Assembly: GCA_032622095.1 (NCBI GenBank)
Contig: CP136065.1
Coordinates: 247,503,474-247,567,473, forward strand
Reading direction: 5' to 3'
Origin: Siphonodentalium dalli
Taxonomy: Eukaryota > Mollusca > Scaphopoda > Gadilida > Siphonodentaliidae
Length of the DNA: 64,000 nt
Positions within the stretch are counted from its first letter, which is position 1, and each line of letters opens with the position of its first letter. Made by a program: the position numbers and the translations under genes. The notes beneath the pieces are model-generated. The model was not told the origin of the DNA, made no database searches, and was given only the letters and a program-made list of their open reading frames with translations. This document shows positions 24,301 to 39,300 of this stretch, piece by piece.

Positions 24301-27300
24301 TGAGGTTTGTCAGATAATCCCTCCGTCGCAAACTGAAGAGGAATATAAACTCATGGAATGGTGAAGATTTAACATAAAAATAGAATGTAAACTCATGGAA
24401 TGGTGAAGATTTAACATCAAAATAGAATATATACTCATGGAATGGTGAAGATTTAAAGATTCATTATCTGAATTAACGCTCCTAAATTACTATTTCTTTG
24501 GCTTCGGGGGTAAAAAATATTTCATCAAGTCGCGGAACCCACACATACTCAAGTGATAATACGGCCATATTTTGTTGAACAAAATGTTGATAAATAACAC
24601 GTTTTGGGAAATTTAATACCATAGTTGACATAGTTAAACATCACAGAATCACAGACTGAATTGTGAGTACGAATACAAGAGAATAATTTTAATTGGAATT
24701 GCTCTTTATCCAACTGTATTACAAACGTTTAATTAAAAAAATGTATTTAGTGGTGGTAACATATTATCAATATAGACAAGAGAAAGGTAGGTGTTATAAG
24801 ATCTATAATGGGCAATCCATTTAATTGAGAATAAATAAGATTGCAGATTGGTAACTCGAAAGTGATGACAAACTTTGCAAAATTAAAAATAAATCTTTTT
24901 CATGTACAGTGAAACCTGCTTTGGGCGACCACCTGGCTTTAACGACCGGATTGGCTTTAACGACCGGATTGGCTTTGTATGGACTGGTTTTACTATATAA
25001 ATGACCTGCCGTGAGCGACCACCTGTCAAACGCGACCAGCGGTCGGTGATTTGTGGCAAAAATGACCAAATTTACCCGTTATGAACGACCACCAGACATG
25101 AAAAATAAGTCTTTTAACTAGTGCTTTTCCAACGTGAGCCCCAGATGCTTCAGCAGGATGCATTTCTTTGATTAAAATTATTTGCAATCACAGACTATGA
25201 TTTGGGGATTCTCCACCGGGACATGTGACAAAGCGGAATTCCCAGCAGGAGGGATATATCATTGGTTCATTTTAATCCACAAGTAGTATTTGGGAATGTG
25301 GATTATAAAAACTTCATTGTCTTATTATTTTTGACGTGAATGTTGAAGATGTTTTTGACCTAACTAATGTATGATGAAATACAAACAAGATCCTATATTC
25401 CATAGTAGCATAAAATTGACTGTACTTGGCTGTACTGTTTTAGCGATAGGCCTATCAATATAATCCAGTCGCTGCCTCATTGTGGCGAAGCATGAAAACG
25501 CTTAGGGCAAAGTGTCAAACTTACTCAACGCGGGGATTTAATGTCTGCACCCCAAGCGTACATCATAAAGGAACCTTTGTTTAATAAATACAGGAGTTTG
25601 TGTCCTCCCGCTATGAAAGAACCATCAACACGCTGACAATTAATGCATGCTTTCCAAGTTTTTTAATGCTCATTCCCGGGCTTCATATTAAATTAAAATA
25701 ATTCCATGTGACATCATCAAGTACTAGTAGAAGTTTGCAGACACTACGCAATTAACTATGTCGCAACATTAAAACATCAAAGAGATATTCCGTAGTCGCG
25801 AAATGGAGGTCAATCATGCACGTGGCCAGAATCATTACAGGTCAGGTCAGGGACACCCACTGTTTATGAATTTACTGCTGTCACGACTCACGTGCCCGAT
25901 GTGTTCTCTGATGGGCTGTTCTACTGCATTATTTAACATGCATTTACCTGCAGGCCTATCAATCTCTTTTGTTTTTTTTTTAACTAATATTAATTTAAAG
26001 TATACTTTATTAAAAAATGATTAAACATATAATCACAATCATTTTCAATCAGTTTGTGTATAAAAATAATTCACTTGCTCAGACATCTAACACTGATGAT
26101 AGATGTCAGTTCAGTCGAAATTGGAACAAGCCTGTCGTCGGCGACCACCTGTCATGAACGACCAACGAACGAACTGTCAAATTATTATTCAATGACCCAA
26201 TAGTCTATTTTGATCAAATTGGACAATCTAAATAACCTTGTATCATATAAGATAAGACACTGCTTCAATATCTAGAACTGTCCATTACCATTTATGTTAC
26301 AAAGAATAATAAATAAACAATTAAATTTGTCCTCCTGCCCCATTTCTCTTAACCCTTTACCCAACAAACCGGCCAAAACCGGCCAAATAAAGCTTCAACA
26401 GCCTAAAATATCTTCGGTCTGTCTCAATAGAACCATACAAATATGGATATCATTGGAATCGGCTCCTTGACCACATTGTGATAGTTACAGTTATGCCCTG
26501 TGCCAATGCATTCTCTTATATATGCGAGTCGACCATAGGTCGCCTCGCATATATAAGAGAATGCATTGGCCTAAAAAAAATCTTTTTTTGACACTTTCTA
26601 CCATTTTTTCTTAGATTCTTTAACAATTTTATAATTTTTAATGTGTTAAACCAATGCATTCTCTTATATATGCGAGGCGACCTATGGTCGACTCGCATAT
26701 ATAAGAGAATGCATTGGCACAGGGCCCTTCTGTTGGGTAAAGGGTTAAAAAGTTTGATGTAAATCTAGTAATTTATTTATACAGTGAAACCTCTCCAAAC
26801 CGGACCCTCTACAATCCGAACCCCTCAATATTCCGAACAAATTGTTCGGTCCCTAATTTACCCATGTTCATTATCACTAATTATTACCTCTGTTATCCGA
26901 AACCTCTACTCCGAATACCGGACTTCTTTATTAGTCCAAAAGTGAACAAACACACTAATGTTTACCTCCAAAATCCGAATGCTTAAAGGTGGAAGAGACC
27001 GAACGCAATCAGTTCAAAGGTAATGATGTGAACATTTCCGCTTTTGAGTTGACCTGTGTGTGACCTCGATCACCGTTAGTGACAACAGTTAGTTGCAAAC
27101 GGACGTAGCGTTCTTGGTACATTAATCAAATTTATTTACAAATTAAAACGAATATAATGCCAGAGTAAAAAAAATAAAACTGCTGTATTTATATTTAATC
27201 TTATTCTAATTCTAAATAAATTCCGAAAGCGATACCAGACGAACACGCGTGCACACAGGTAATGTACTTTCGTACTATTGAATAAGCGTACCAATTTAAT

Positions 27301-30300
27301 TAGCGGTCTTTTGTATCGGCAAAGCTTTGAAACGTATTAAAACACCAGGTGTCTAATTAGATGCGCCTAAACCAGAATTGGTTACTGCACTGCACCACCT
27401 TCAGATACATGCAGATACAGATAGATACATGTTTGCTTATATCACAAACTGATTGAACAATGGTGACTTCACAGGTAATTAGAGCAATGACACATTGTTT
27501 TACATCAGCTATTGTGGTGGAATGGACTCTTTGTTTTTACAATTGTCCAAACTAAACACTAATTCGCTAAAATACAGGATGGTGGTTTATTGTTACCATC
27601 ACAGTTTTATTAAATCAACTTATCACAATTAATGAGCCGTTGGGGAAAACGATAGCTCAGAGTTGAAATCTACTGTCAACAACATTTTCAAAAAACGCAA
27701 ATCACCGTAAAATGTATCATTTCCGTGTTTCCTGGTTTATCTATACATATATTTATTTCTTATTATAGCATGTTTATCTATTGCAATTTATGTTATATTT
27801 TGTAGTTTATCGAATAAAGTTTAAGTAATCAGTAATGAGGTGTTCGGGTCTCGATAACTCTTACTGACGGCGGCAATATATTCCGATGGTTTTGCGATTT
27901 TCTGTAAACCGAACACAGAACAGAAGGGCCGGTCCGAAGGGTGTTCGGTTTAGAGTGGTTTTACTGTATTGGCCTTATGTATACAAACCTTGGACCATGA
28001 CCTATTTCTCATTCTTTCAGCAGTTGCTGGGTCATCTAGGTCTTGCATGAGTCGGAAAAATGCCAGTTCATTGAATAAAACTTCAGACATATCAACAAGA
28101 AGATCTTCCCCACACTCTCTCAACCTGTAATAATATGAATTGAACACAAAATTAAAATGAGAGACATGTTTTATATCTTATCAATCGGGCAATCAATATT
28201 ATAGGGAAGGCAAGCCTGCAAATAGGGTGCCTGTCGTTTGCAGAATGAGGTCCCCAGAGAGTGAATTTAGTGATGCTATCCCGCACAGCAGGCTAGCATC
28301 ACCAAATTCACCCTCCGGATACCTCATTCTGCTTAGGCCTCATCTTCTGGGAAGTATCTTAAGTATCAAATTAACATTGTTTTTAGTTTTTCCTTCTGGG
28401 AAGTTTCTATATCCCCTAATTTGCAGCAGATAAAATGCATAATCGAGGCGCCCAATGGGTGAACATCACCAACTTCAAATGGGGAACTTCAATCCAATCC
28501 TAGGTCTCCCATAGCAGTTGAGGGCCTAAGCAGAATGAGGTTCCCAGAGGGTGAATTTAGTGATGCTAGCCCGCTATGTGGGGTAGCGTCACTAAATTCA
28601 CCCTCTGGGGACCTCATTCTGCAAATGACAGACACGCTAATTGCAGGCTTGAGGGAAGGTCAGCAGTCATCACTGTCAACACAGCAATATGTTGAAAGCG
28701 ATATGAGTTTTGATACTCACCGGTGAACTGGTGACTTTCCTAACAGTGGCTAGGTTTCAAGTTAAGCGGAGTGTGACTGTGGAGGTACATGTATATGCTG
28801 TTCAAATCTCATGGCAAGTTGTGAGCCTTGAGCAAATCCACTCGTACTGTTACTGCTCTGATACCACTCATGTGTTAACCCCTTCTATACTAAATGGATT
28901 CTCCCAGTTAGTTATAAAATTAAATATTGGAATAGTCTATTATTCATTTGGAGGGATGTTCAGGAAAAATGAGCAGACGACAGTACAACGTAAGATACTA
29001 CAAGTTCAGAAAGATTCGTATTCTTTGGTGGAAAATGTTCAGATAATAAGTTCAACAATATGACCACAGTAATACTCTAATTAATCGACTTCTTAACCAC
29101 AGCAGAATTATGGGTAACTTTTCAGGATTTAGTCAGAAATATGGCTTGTTGCCATTCATCGGAAAGCTCTCCCCGAGAGCTTTCCGATGAATGGCAACAA
29201 GCCATATTTCGGACTAAATCATGAAAAGTTACCCATAATTCTGCTGCGGTTAAGAAGTCGATTACTTAAGAGCTTTACTGTATGGTCGTTTGTTGAACTT
29301 ATTATCTTAACAATTCCTAAGGGAACTACTTATCAATGAGTATTTAGTATAGAAAAAAGATAACTTTACAGGACTCAACAGGTGTCGATGGATCTTGTCA
29401 GCGTGATTAATCCTGATGTGCATGCATACGTTGCAGCCCAGATTGCATCCTCCTCAGAGGATGAACCAATGATAATGATGTCATAGTGCCCTGTCATCAG
29501 GGGTGATACTATGTATTGTGAGCATGAGAATGCTCTTTAACCACTCATGTGATAACCCTTTCTATACTAAATGGATTCTCCCACTCCATGCTCGAATGGG
29601 AAGAGTCAACTTTCCAAAACTCACATTTGGTCATGTTCAAATGTCAGAATTCTCTATTAATGTCAGGGAGCGAGCAGTCTTTACAAGAGTGGCTAATGGA
29701 TGTTAATAATGATGACATTATGACATAATGACAGTTTTATATAGCAATTAACCAATTACTTGCTCCAACACGCTTTTAAACATTACAATATGCTAACACT
29801 AAACGATATGGCATTCCTCATCTATTGCAAGAGGATTGATTGATTGATTGATTGGGGTTTAATGTCGCTTTAGCAACTAAGGCCATATCACGACATTGCC
29901 AGTTTTAGTGGTGGAGGAAATCCGCAAACTTGCGACTAATCTAACAGTGATTTCAATTGCTGATAAACTCGTCAACCATGTGCGGCAAACCACTGGCCAT
30001 CGGCGAGTAACTGGTAACTCCACCAGATAACGATTTCGAGTTACAAAGTCCACGATGGTAGAGGTGGGCCGATAATCGGTATCGGTATCTGGCCGATAAC
30101 TTTGTTATCGGTAACATATCGGTATCGGCAAAATATCACAAACTTGCCGATATCATCGCCGATATAGAAGACGTTGCACAGATTACTACAGAACCGTTAC
30201 AAATTCGTATGGATGACGGCAAAACGATGTAACAGTAACTTAAAGGTGTCATATTTGTGTATAAAGTACATCATTTTGGATAAAAATCGCTCAGTGGTAG

Positions 30301-33300
30301 GCCTAAGCATAATTACATGTAATTAATGCAGACATAGTATATCGTTTTATGGATACTTGCAATGGGCTACAGTGTACTGTCAGTGACACAAAAACAAATC
30401 GGGATCGCAAACATCTATTAGCACTGAGCAGTATGAGCAATAGGGTACCCTGATTGACAGAGTGAAAGCTCAAATAAACATGTGTTGAATAGTGTCGGGA
30501 TGAACGGCCTTTGAAATTCAGACTGAGCAACTTCAATGACCGTGTGTAAAAACTTTCTAATTAGGCCTACAAGCATCACACGTCTCATATATTTTGCGTA
30601 TAATGCAACACTCAAGTACAAATGCTCATCGAGTCATCATGTTCACAAACATGTCAATTCCATGCTTTCATCACTCAAATGTTTAGCGGCAACATCAAAC
30701 AGACACGTGCAGTCCATGCCATGAAGTCACACATCCGGTGACTGCATTGTGCTTTGATCATGCACACCGATCATTGGCTTCCAAAAGAGCTCAATTGCGC
30801 GCGCACGAGGTGTGAGATGGTCTGCCAAGTTGAGCACGTACCGAGTCGTACTCAGTAACCCCTGCTGATCCGGTCTTAGACTCTGTCGTAATGATGTACA
30901 TGAATGTACAAATATAGCCCGGAAATAACCGGTATTAATTGTGTTTTGTCTATACTCTATAGAAACCAATTTATGTGGTGTCCCGACATTTAGTGAATTT
31001 GAATGGATGTGAATAAGATGATGAACAAATAATCCCTCTGTACACAGGGTCGGGAAAAATCGTCACGTGACCGTGCAGTCTTAGTAAACCTCGACCAAGT
31101 TTAGTATAAACAATATTTATTCCTCGATTAATAATAATGTGTACATAATATATTGAACAAATATCCTGCCTAGACACTCATGGTAAATTTTATTTCCGTA
31201 TCGGTGGGAATTCCCCGATCTGCGAAAGGTAATTAATATTCATGTTTCCAATATAGCATAGCGTCCCGTGACTACTTATCTATCGATATAATTTGTGGGC
31301 GGGGACCAGGCTAATATAGCCATGTTTACAGTTTGATTGACGTGAACACACCAGCAGTAGGCCAATGTACGATTTCACAGGGCGCCAAGAATGAACAAAG
31401 ACAAAGTTAAACACCTCTGTGATGCCACAAGCTTTGCGACATGAAAAATACTTGATGTATACAACGTTACGTGCTGGCGGCTTAGAACAAAGCGAGCTTT
31501 CACTCAACACTGATTGATATCATTCACGGACAATTTAGCCACGCAAGACTCCGTGTTTTTATTTGTAGCATTTATTTCTGACGACTGAATTGGAATTTAT
31601 TTTCAATGTATATATGACAAAATGTTTGTCCAGATTCCAATGTGTATGCGGAAGTTCTTTGATCGTCAATAAAGACTGCCATTAACTCGAAAGATTTTTA
31701 ATTTATGCGTGCACAATATTCTGACATTGATGCCGCGTGCAGCCCAAACTTTAAACATAATTATTTCCGTGGGCAATCCTGATGTCATGCCATCGTTCCC
31801 CAAATATATACTTACCGTCGGGAATTCACTTACTAGTAATGTCCAGTATACTTACCATGTTCACAATGTATATATACTTGTAGGCTACGTGTCGTCCCCG
31901 ATTTCTATGTCGACATCCGCCGATATATATCCTTACACAGTATACACGGATGTTTCAGTTTACTTAAATTGTTTTCATATTATTGGGATATATACAGGTC
32001 TGTATAATATATCGGTATCGGTATCGGTATCTGCCGATAACAAAACGTAATTTATCGGTATCGGCGTTACCGATAACACCAGTATCGGCCCATCTCTACA
32101 CGATGGAAACATGTGGATTTGAACCCTTATCGCCAGCGCTGGAGGGCGAAACGGCTTGGAGTTTTACCCCTAACCGAATGAGCCACCGAGGCCCCCTATT
32201 GCAAGAGGAATTGGCAGCCTTGTGTCAGTATTGAATCTGGTGTCTACTCATTACAATGAGGGCCCGGTGCCTCCAAATCATGTTGAGATATGGGGTTATA
32301 TGCAGAACTAAGCTATTCTCCATACAAGTCTTTAAATGAGTTTTCTACCTTCATAATGGTGCTCACTGAAGCATGCAAGCACTCAGCAGGTTGACATTAC
32401 ATCACCTAATCAGTCCTAATTTACTGAATGGACGTGTTAAATTTCCCTACAGTCGGCCTCAGGATTCTTGAGATGCAGTGTAATAAGTTAGGGGGAACTT
32501 ACTTATTTTGAGGCGATTATCAGATGCAACAAAGCCATACGTCACCATTCACCTGTTATGCCAACTTGTGGGTAGTAGTTTAGTTTACTAAATTTCTATT
32601 TCTATTGCTATTAACCCTTTACCCAACAAACCGGTCAAATAAAGCTTCAACAGCCTAAAATATCTTCGGTCTGTCTCAATAGAACCATACAAATATGGAT
32701 ATCATTGGAACCGGCTCCTTGACCACATTGTGATAGTTACAGTTATACCCTGTGCCAATGCATTCTCTTATATATGCGAGTCGACCATAGGTCGCCTCGC
32801 ATATATAAGAGAATGCATTGGCCTAAAAAAAAACTTTTTACCACTTTTTACCATTTTTTCTTACATTCTTTAACAATTTTATAATTTTTAATGTGTTAGG
32901 CCAATGCATTCTCTTATATATGCGAGGCGACCTATGGTCGACTCGCATATATAAGAGAATGCATTGGCACAGGGCCCTTCTGTTGGGTAAAGGGTTAAAC
33001 AGATCTGAATAATTTATGACATTCTTTTCATTTTACGGACATCCAGTAGTTTCTTTGCTGAATTTGGCTCTTACAGGACTCAACCATGTGATAGATAATG
33101 TGGAGAATACTACAAATTGAAGCCAATTAATTCAATTTTGTTGTTGAAAATTGAGCCTACGAGAATAAGAAACCAAATGAGATTTGATCAAACTAAAACT
33201 TACTTTCTTCCTTCAAATTTACTCAAGGTGTTTGAGAGAATGTTGCCAAGCTGGCGTTGGAAAAACTTTGCATATTCCTCTCCGGGTCCGAGTTGACGAG

Positions 33301-36300
33301 CGAGAGATACGATGAGCATGCGGATGTACGATAGGAGGTGCTGAGAACAGATGTCGTCCATGTGTTCCTTCAGAACTGGAATGATTTCCTTCATAATTCT
33401 CTTAATCTGTTGGTCAAGGTGCTGTGTGTCGATCCGAGGGTACTGTAAAGCAAATTATGCAGATTGGTTATGTGGCGAGGATCGCTACTTTAACCATTTC
33501 TTTCCCACTGATTCATTTGAAGTAATATTCAGCTCATATGTTCAACAACCAGTCTTATACAATCTGTTGAACTGTTAGCTGAACTTCGAACAAATGAATT
33601 CTTCAAGTGTTTTTATGCTTAAAATCTATTCATAGTATCAAAACATGCAGAGATGGACAATTTTAACGTCATGACTATTTACTTGAAGGGACCCAAGGCC
33701 TTCGAAGTGAGTTTATTCGAAGTAACATAAATTTTATAATAGTCTATGAAACAACTTTTATCAACAAGTACAAGTAAAAATAGATTGACTTTGTTCTTAT
33801 TATTATTATTAATAACTCTCAAATATCGAGATTATTAACCCTTTACCCAACAGAACGGCCCTGTGCCAATGCATTCTCTTATATATGCGAGTCGACCATA
33901 GGTCGCCTCGCATATATAAGAGAATGCATTGGCTTAACACATTAAAAATTATAAAATTGTTAAAGAATGTAAGAAAAAATGGTAAAAAGTGTTAAGCCAA
34001 TGCATTCTCTTATATATGCGAGGCGACCTATGTTCGACTCGCATATATAAGAGAATGCATTGGCACAGGGCATAACTGTAACCATCACAATGTGGTCAAT
34101 GAACCGGTTCCAATGATATCCATATTTGTATGGTGTTATTGAGACAGACCGAAGATATTTTAGGCTGTTGAAGCTTTATTTGGGCGTTTTTGGCCGGTTT
34201 GTTGGGTAAAGGGTCAAACCATTGTTATGTAAACATTACTGTTTCAGTGGAATTACCAATCAAAGTCCAATATTATAGCAAAGTTTAATCAAAACTTGAT
34301 AATAAACATTGGAAAAGGTCAAGGCATTGAAAAATATTCTGAAAATCAAATTCAGACTAAAATATTCAAACTTATTACATGATTATAAATGTTTGTAGGC
34401 AAATCACTGTAACAGTTTTGTTTACATAACAATAGTTTCAACATGTGAATTTTTTTTATTGGAGAGTTATCAATAATGAATACAAGAATAAAGTTTATTT
34501 ATTTCTCCATGTTCTTCTTAGTGGTGATGTTTGTACAGAATTATAAACTTTTTGCACATTTACTCACTGCAAGTCCCTTTGACTAGTTCAGAATGTAGAT
34601 TTTTTTTGCAGACGTGTTTTACATTGAAGGCTTATTTTGTAAAGGTTATAAATTGAGAAAACTCACCACGACATCAGACACAGAGCTCTCGCTGCAAACG
34701 TCAACGGCTGAACTAGATGTGGGATCTCTCGGAGACGTAAACTCAGGCTTATTATAGTCATCACCGGTCGACGTGGCATTTATTGCAGTTTCTGCCTCAA
34801 GAATGTCTTGTTCAAATCCTCTCATTCTTTGCAAGGCCTGTATGAAAACAAAGTGGATAAACGAGAGGCCGGTTATGAACGGCGAATGTGTAACCCATAA
34901 ATAAATACTAAGGCCTGCGTCAAAAACATTAAGCATTTTAGCCTATGAGATTGCAATTGGGGAATTTATCAAATTACAAGTGTCTGATTAAGTTACAAGC
35001 AAAAATTGATAATGAACTGGCATGGCAGCATCTTGGGGAAACCATATTTCCCTTTTTTCATGAATATTCTTTTAAATCTTGGAAATTTCAGACATCATTT
35101 TTGTTATGGAAGAATCTAAATACAAAATGTGGTATGCCTTTTTTTTATAGAAAATGTAGTGATCATTCAAATAGCACCAAAGATGTAGATTCACTGAAAT
35201 ATGACACATGTGGAGAGATGTTTGGTAAGAATCAACTCAGTGGACTCCTCGTATTCTGATTTTAGTGCAGGACTGAAGATATGGTGCCGGACATTTGCAG
35301 AATGAGGTCCCCAAAAGGTGAATTTAGTGATGCTACCCCGCACAGTGGGCTAGCATTACTAAATTCACCCTCTGGGGACCTCATTCTGCTTCGGCTCCAT
35401 CTTCTATGGAAAGTATCTTTATTATCAAAAAAGTTTCTTAGTTTCTTTGCAAAGTATCTTTTTCTTTTTTAGTTTAGTTTCTCTATATCCCCAAATTGGC
35501 AGATGACACAATACATAATCCAGGTGCCCATCAACATCTTCACCGTCTGGGAACTTAAATCTGTCCAGGTAGCAGATGAGACCATGCAGAATAAGATCCC
35601 CGGATGTTGAATTTAGTGATGCTAGCCCACTGTGCAGGGTAGCATCACTAAATTCACCCTCTGGGGACCTCATTCTGCAAATGTCCGAAATCTTATTTTC
35701 AGGCCTGATTTTAGTGGAGACATGGATTACAACTTATGACAGATCCTCACGGCATTCTGATTTTAGTGGAGGCATGGATTACAACTTATGACAGATCCTC
35801 ACGGCATTCTGATTTTAGTGGAGACATGGATTACAACTTATGACAGATCCTCACGGCATTCTGATTTTAGTGGAGGCATGGATTACAACTTATGACAGAT
35901 CCTCACGGCATTCTGATTTTAGTGGAGACATGGATTACAACTTATGACAGATCCTCACGGCATTCTGATTTTAGTGGAGGCATGGATTACAACTTATGAC
36001 AGATCCTCACGGCATTCTGATTTTTAGTGGAGGCATGGATTACAACTTATGACAGATCCTCACGGCATTCTGATTTTAGTGGAGGCATGGATTACAACTT
36101 ATGACAGATCCTCACGGCATTCTGATTTTAGTGGAGACATGGATTACAACTTATGACAGATCCTCACGGCATTCTGATTTTAGTGGAGGCATGGATTACA
36201 ACTTATGACAGATCCTCATGGCATTCTGATTTTAGTGGAGACATGGATTACAACTTATGACAGATCCTCACGGCATTCTGATTTTAGTGGAGGCATGGAT

Positions 36301-39300
36301 TATAACTTATGACAGATCCTCACGGCATTCTGATTTTAGTGGAGGCATGGATTACAACTTATGACAGATCCGCACGTCATTCTGATTTTAGTGGAGGCAT
36401 GGATTACAACTTATGACAGATCCTCACGGCATTCTGATTTTAGTGGAGACATGGATTACAACTTATAACAGATCCTCACGGCATTCTGATTTTAGTGGAG
36501 GCATGGATTACAACTTATGACAGATCCTCACGGCATTCCATTCTGATTTTAGTGGAGACATGGATTACAACTTATGACAGATCCTCACGGCATTCTGATT
36601 TTAGTGGAGGCATGGATTATAACTTATGACAGATCCTCACGGCATTCTGATTTTAGTGGAGGCATGGATTACAACTTATGACAGATCCTCACGGCATTCT
36701 GATTTTAGTGGAGGCATGGATTATAACTTATGACAGATCCTCACGGCATTCTGATTTTAGTGGAGGCATGGATTACAACCTATGACAGATCCTCACGGCA
36801 TTCTGATTTTAGTGGAGACATGGATTACAACTTATGACAGATCCTCACGGCATTCTGATTTTAGTGGAGGCATGGATTACAACTTATGACAGATCCTCAC
36901 GGCATTCTGATTTTAGTGGAGGCATGGATTACAACTTATGACAGATCCTCACGGCATTCTGATTTTAGTGGAGGCATGGATTATAACTTATGACAGATCC
37001 TCACGGCATTCTGATTTTAGTGGAGGCATGGATTACAACTTATGACAGATCCTCACGGCATTCTGATTTTAGTGGAGGCATGGATTATAACTTATGACAG
37101 ATCCTCACGGCATTCTGATTTTAGTGGAGGCATGGATTACAACTTATGACAGATCCTCACGGCATTCTGATTTTAGTGGAGGCATGGATTACAACTTATG
37201 ACAGATCCTCACGGCATTCTGATTTTAGTGGAGGCATGGATTACAACTTATGACAGATCCTCACGGCATTCTGATTTTAGTGGAGACATGGATTATAACT
37301 TATGACAGATCCTCATGGCATTCTGATTTTAGTGGAGGCATGGATTACAACTTATGACAGATCCTCACGGCATTCTGATTTTAGTGGAGACATGGATTAT
37401 AACTTATGACAGATCCTCATGGCATTCTGATTTTAGTGGAGGCATGGATTACAATTTATGACAGATCCTCACGGAATTCTGATTTTAGTGGAGGCATGGA
37501 TTACAACTTATGACAGATCCTCACGGAATTCTGATTTTAGTGGAGGCATGGATTACAACTTATGACAGATCATCACGGCATTCTGATTTTAGTGGAGGCA
37601 TGGATTACAACTTATGACAGATCCTCACGGCATTCTGATTTTAGTGGAGGCATGGATTACAACTTATGACAGATCCTCATGGCATTCTGATTTTAGTGGA
37701 GGCATGGATTACAACTTATGACAGATCCTCACGGCATTCTGATTTTAGTGGAGGCATGGATTACAACTTATGACAGATCCTCACGGCATTCTGATTTTAG
37801 TGGAGGCATGGATTACAACTTATGACAGATCCTCACGGCATTCTGATTTTAGTGGAGACATGGATTACAACTTATGACAGATCCTCACGGCATTCTGATT
37901 TTAGTGGAGGCATGGATTACAACTTATAACAGATCCTCATGGCATTCTGATTTTAGTGGAGACATGGATTACAACTTATGACAGATCCTCACGGCATTCT
38001 GATTTTAGTGGAGGCATGGATTACAACTTATGACAGATCATCACAGCATTCTGATTTTAGTGGAGGCATGGATTACAACTTATGACAGATCCTCACGGCA
38101 TTCTGATTTTAGTGGAGACATGGATTACAACTTATGACAGATCCTCACGGCATTCTGATTTTAGTGGAGGCATGGATTACAACTTATAACAGATCCTCAC
38201 GGCATTCTGATTTTAGTGGAGGCATGGATTACAACTTATGACAAATCCTCACGGCATTCTGATTTTAGGGGAGGCATGGATTACAACTTATGACAGATCC
38301 TCACGGCATTCTGATTTTAGTGGAGACATGGATTACAACTTATGACAGATCCTCACGGCATTCTGATTTTAGTGGAGGCATGGATTACAACTTATGACAG
38401 ATCCTCACGGCATTCTGATTTTAGTGGAGACTTGGATTACAACTTATGACAGATCCTCACGGCATTCTGATTTTAGTGGAGGCATGGATTACAACTTATG
38501 ACAGATCCTCACGGCATTCTGATTTTAGTGGAGGCATGGATTACAACTTATGACAGATCCTCACGGCATTCTGATTTTAGTGGAGGCATGGATTACAACT
38601 TATGACAGATCCTCACGGCATTCTGATTTCAGTGGAGGCATGGATTACAACCTTGGATAATTAAAAAATTTAAACCAACCAAAATCAAATAAAATTGTTA
38701 GTGAATAAAGTAAAGAAGAAAGTTATAAGAAGGCAACAAGAAAGTTATTTGAAATTCAGAAACAGACACCAGTTCATTTCATAAACAAGACACTGCATTG
38801 GGATTTCCTCACTTTGAAGATTTAACTTAATAAGTGGGCATTAACACAATATGTGGGCATTAACTTATCATGTGGGCATTACCAGTAACTTAATATATGG
38901 GAATTAACTTAATGTGAGCTTTAGGGCATTTTGCGGACAGGGATGAGGAAGAGTGTGAGATGCTATATGTGGAATACGGGGAAATTGCTTGCAAAGAAAG
39001 TTTAGAAATGAAAAGATATGTTAAAAATATCAAAATCAAATAATTATAGAAATTCCAAGGAGAAAATAGTAATAATGCTTAAAAAGACATATAAGTAAAC
39101 AACAATAAAGCTTCAATAATACACTGGGTCTGGTGTAACCTGAATTCAGCGTAATGATGTGTGCCTCGAAATCACTTGTTTATGACTGTATCTGTCATTA
39201 CTAGTGAAAAATATTTTTTAACCCTTTGAGTGCCAGCTCCGATTTTTGTATCAACCCATATACCCTGTGCCAATGCATTCTCTTATATATGCGAGTCGAC

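Noticed and set aside
35706-38655. CRISPR-like regular repeats
   Set aside because: Units are contiguous with no unique spacers, in an intron of an animal gene.
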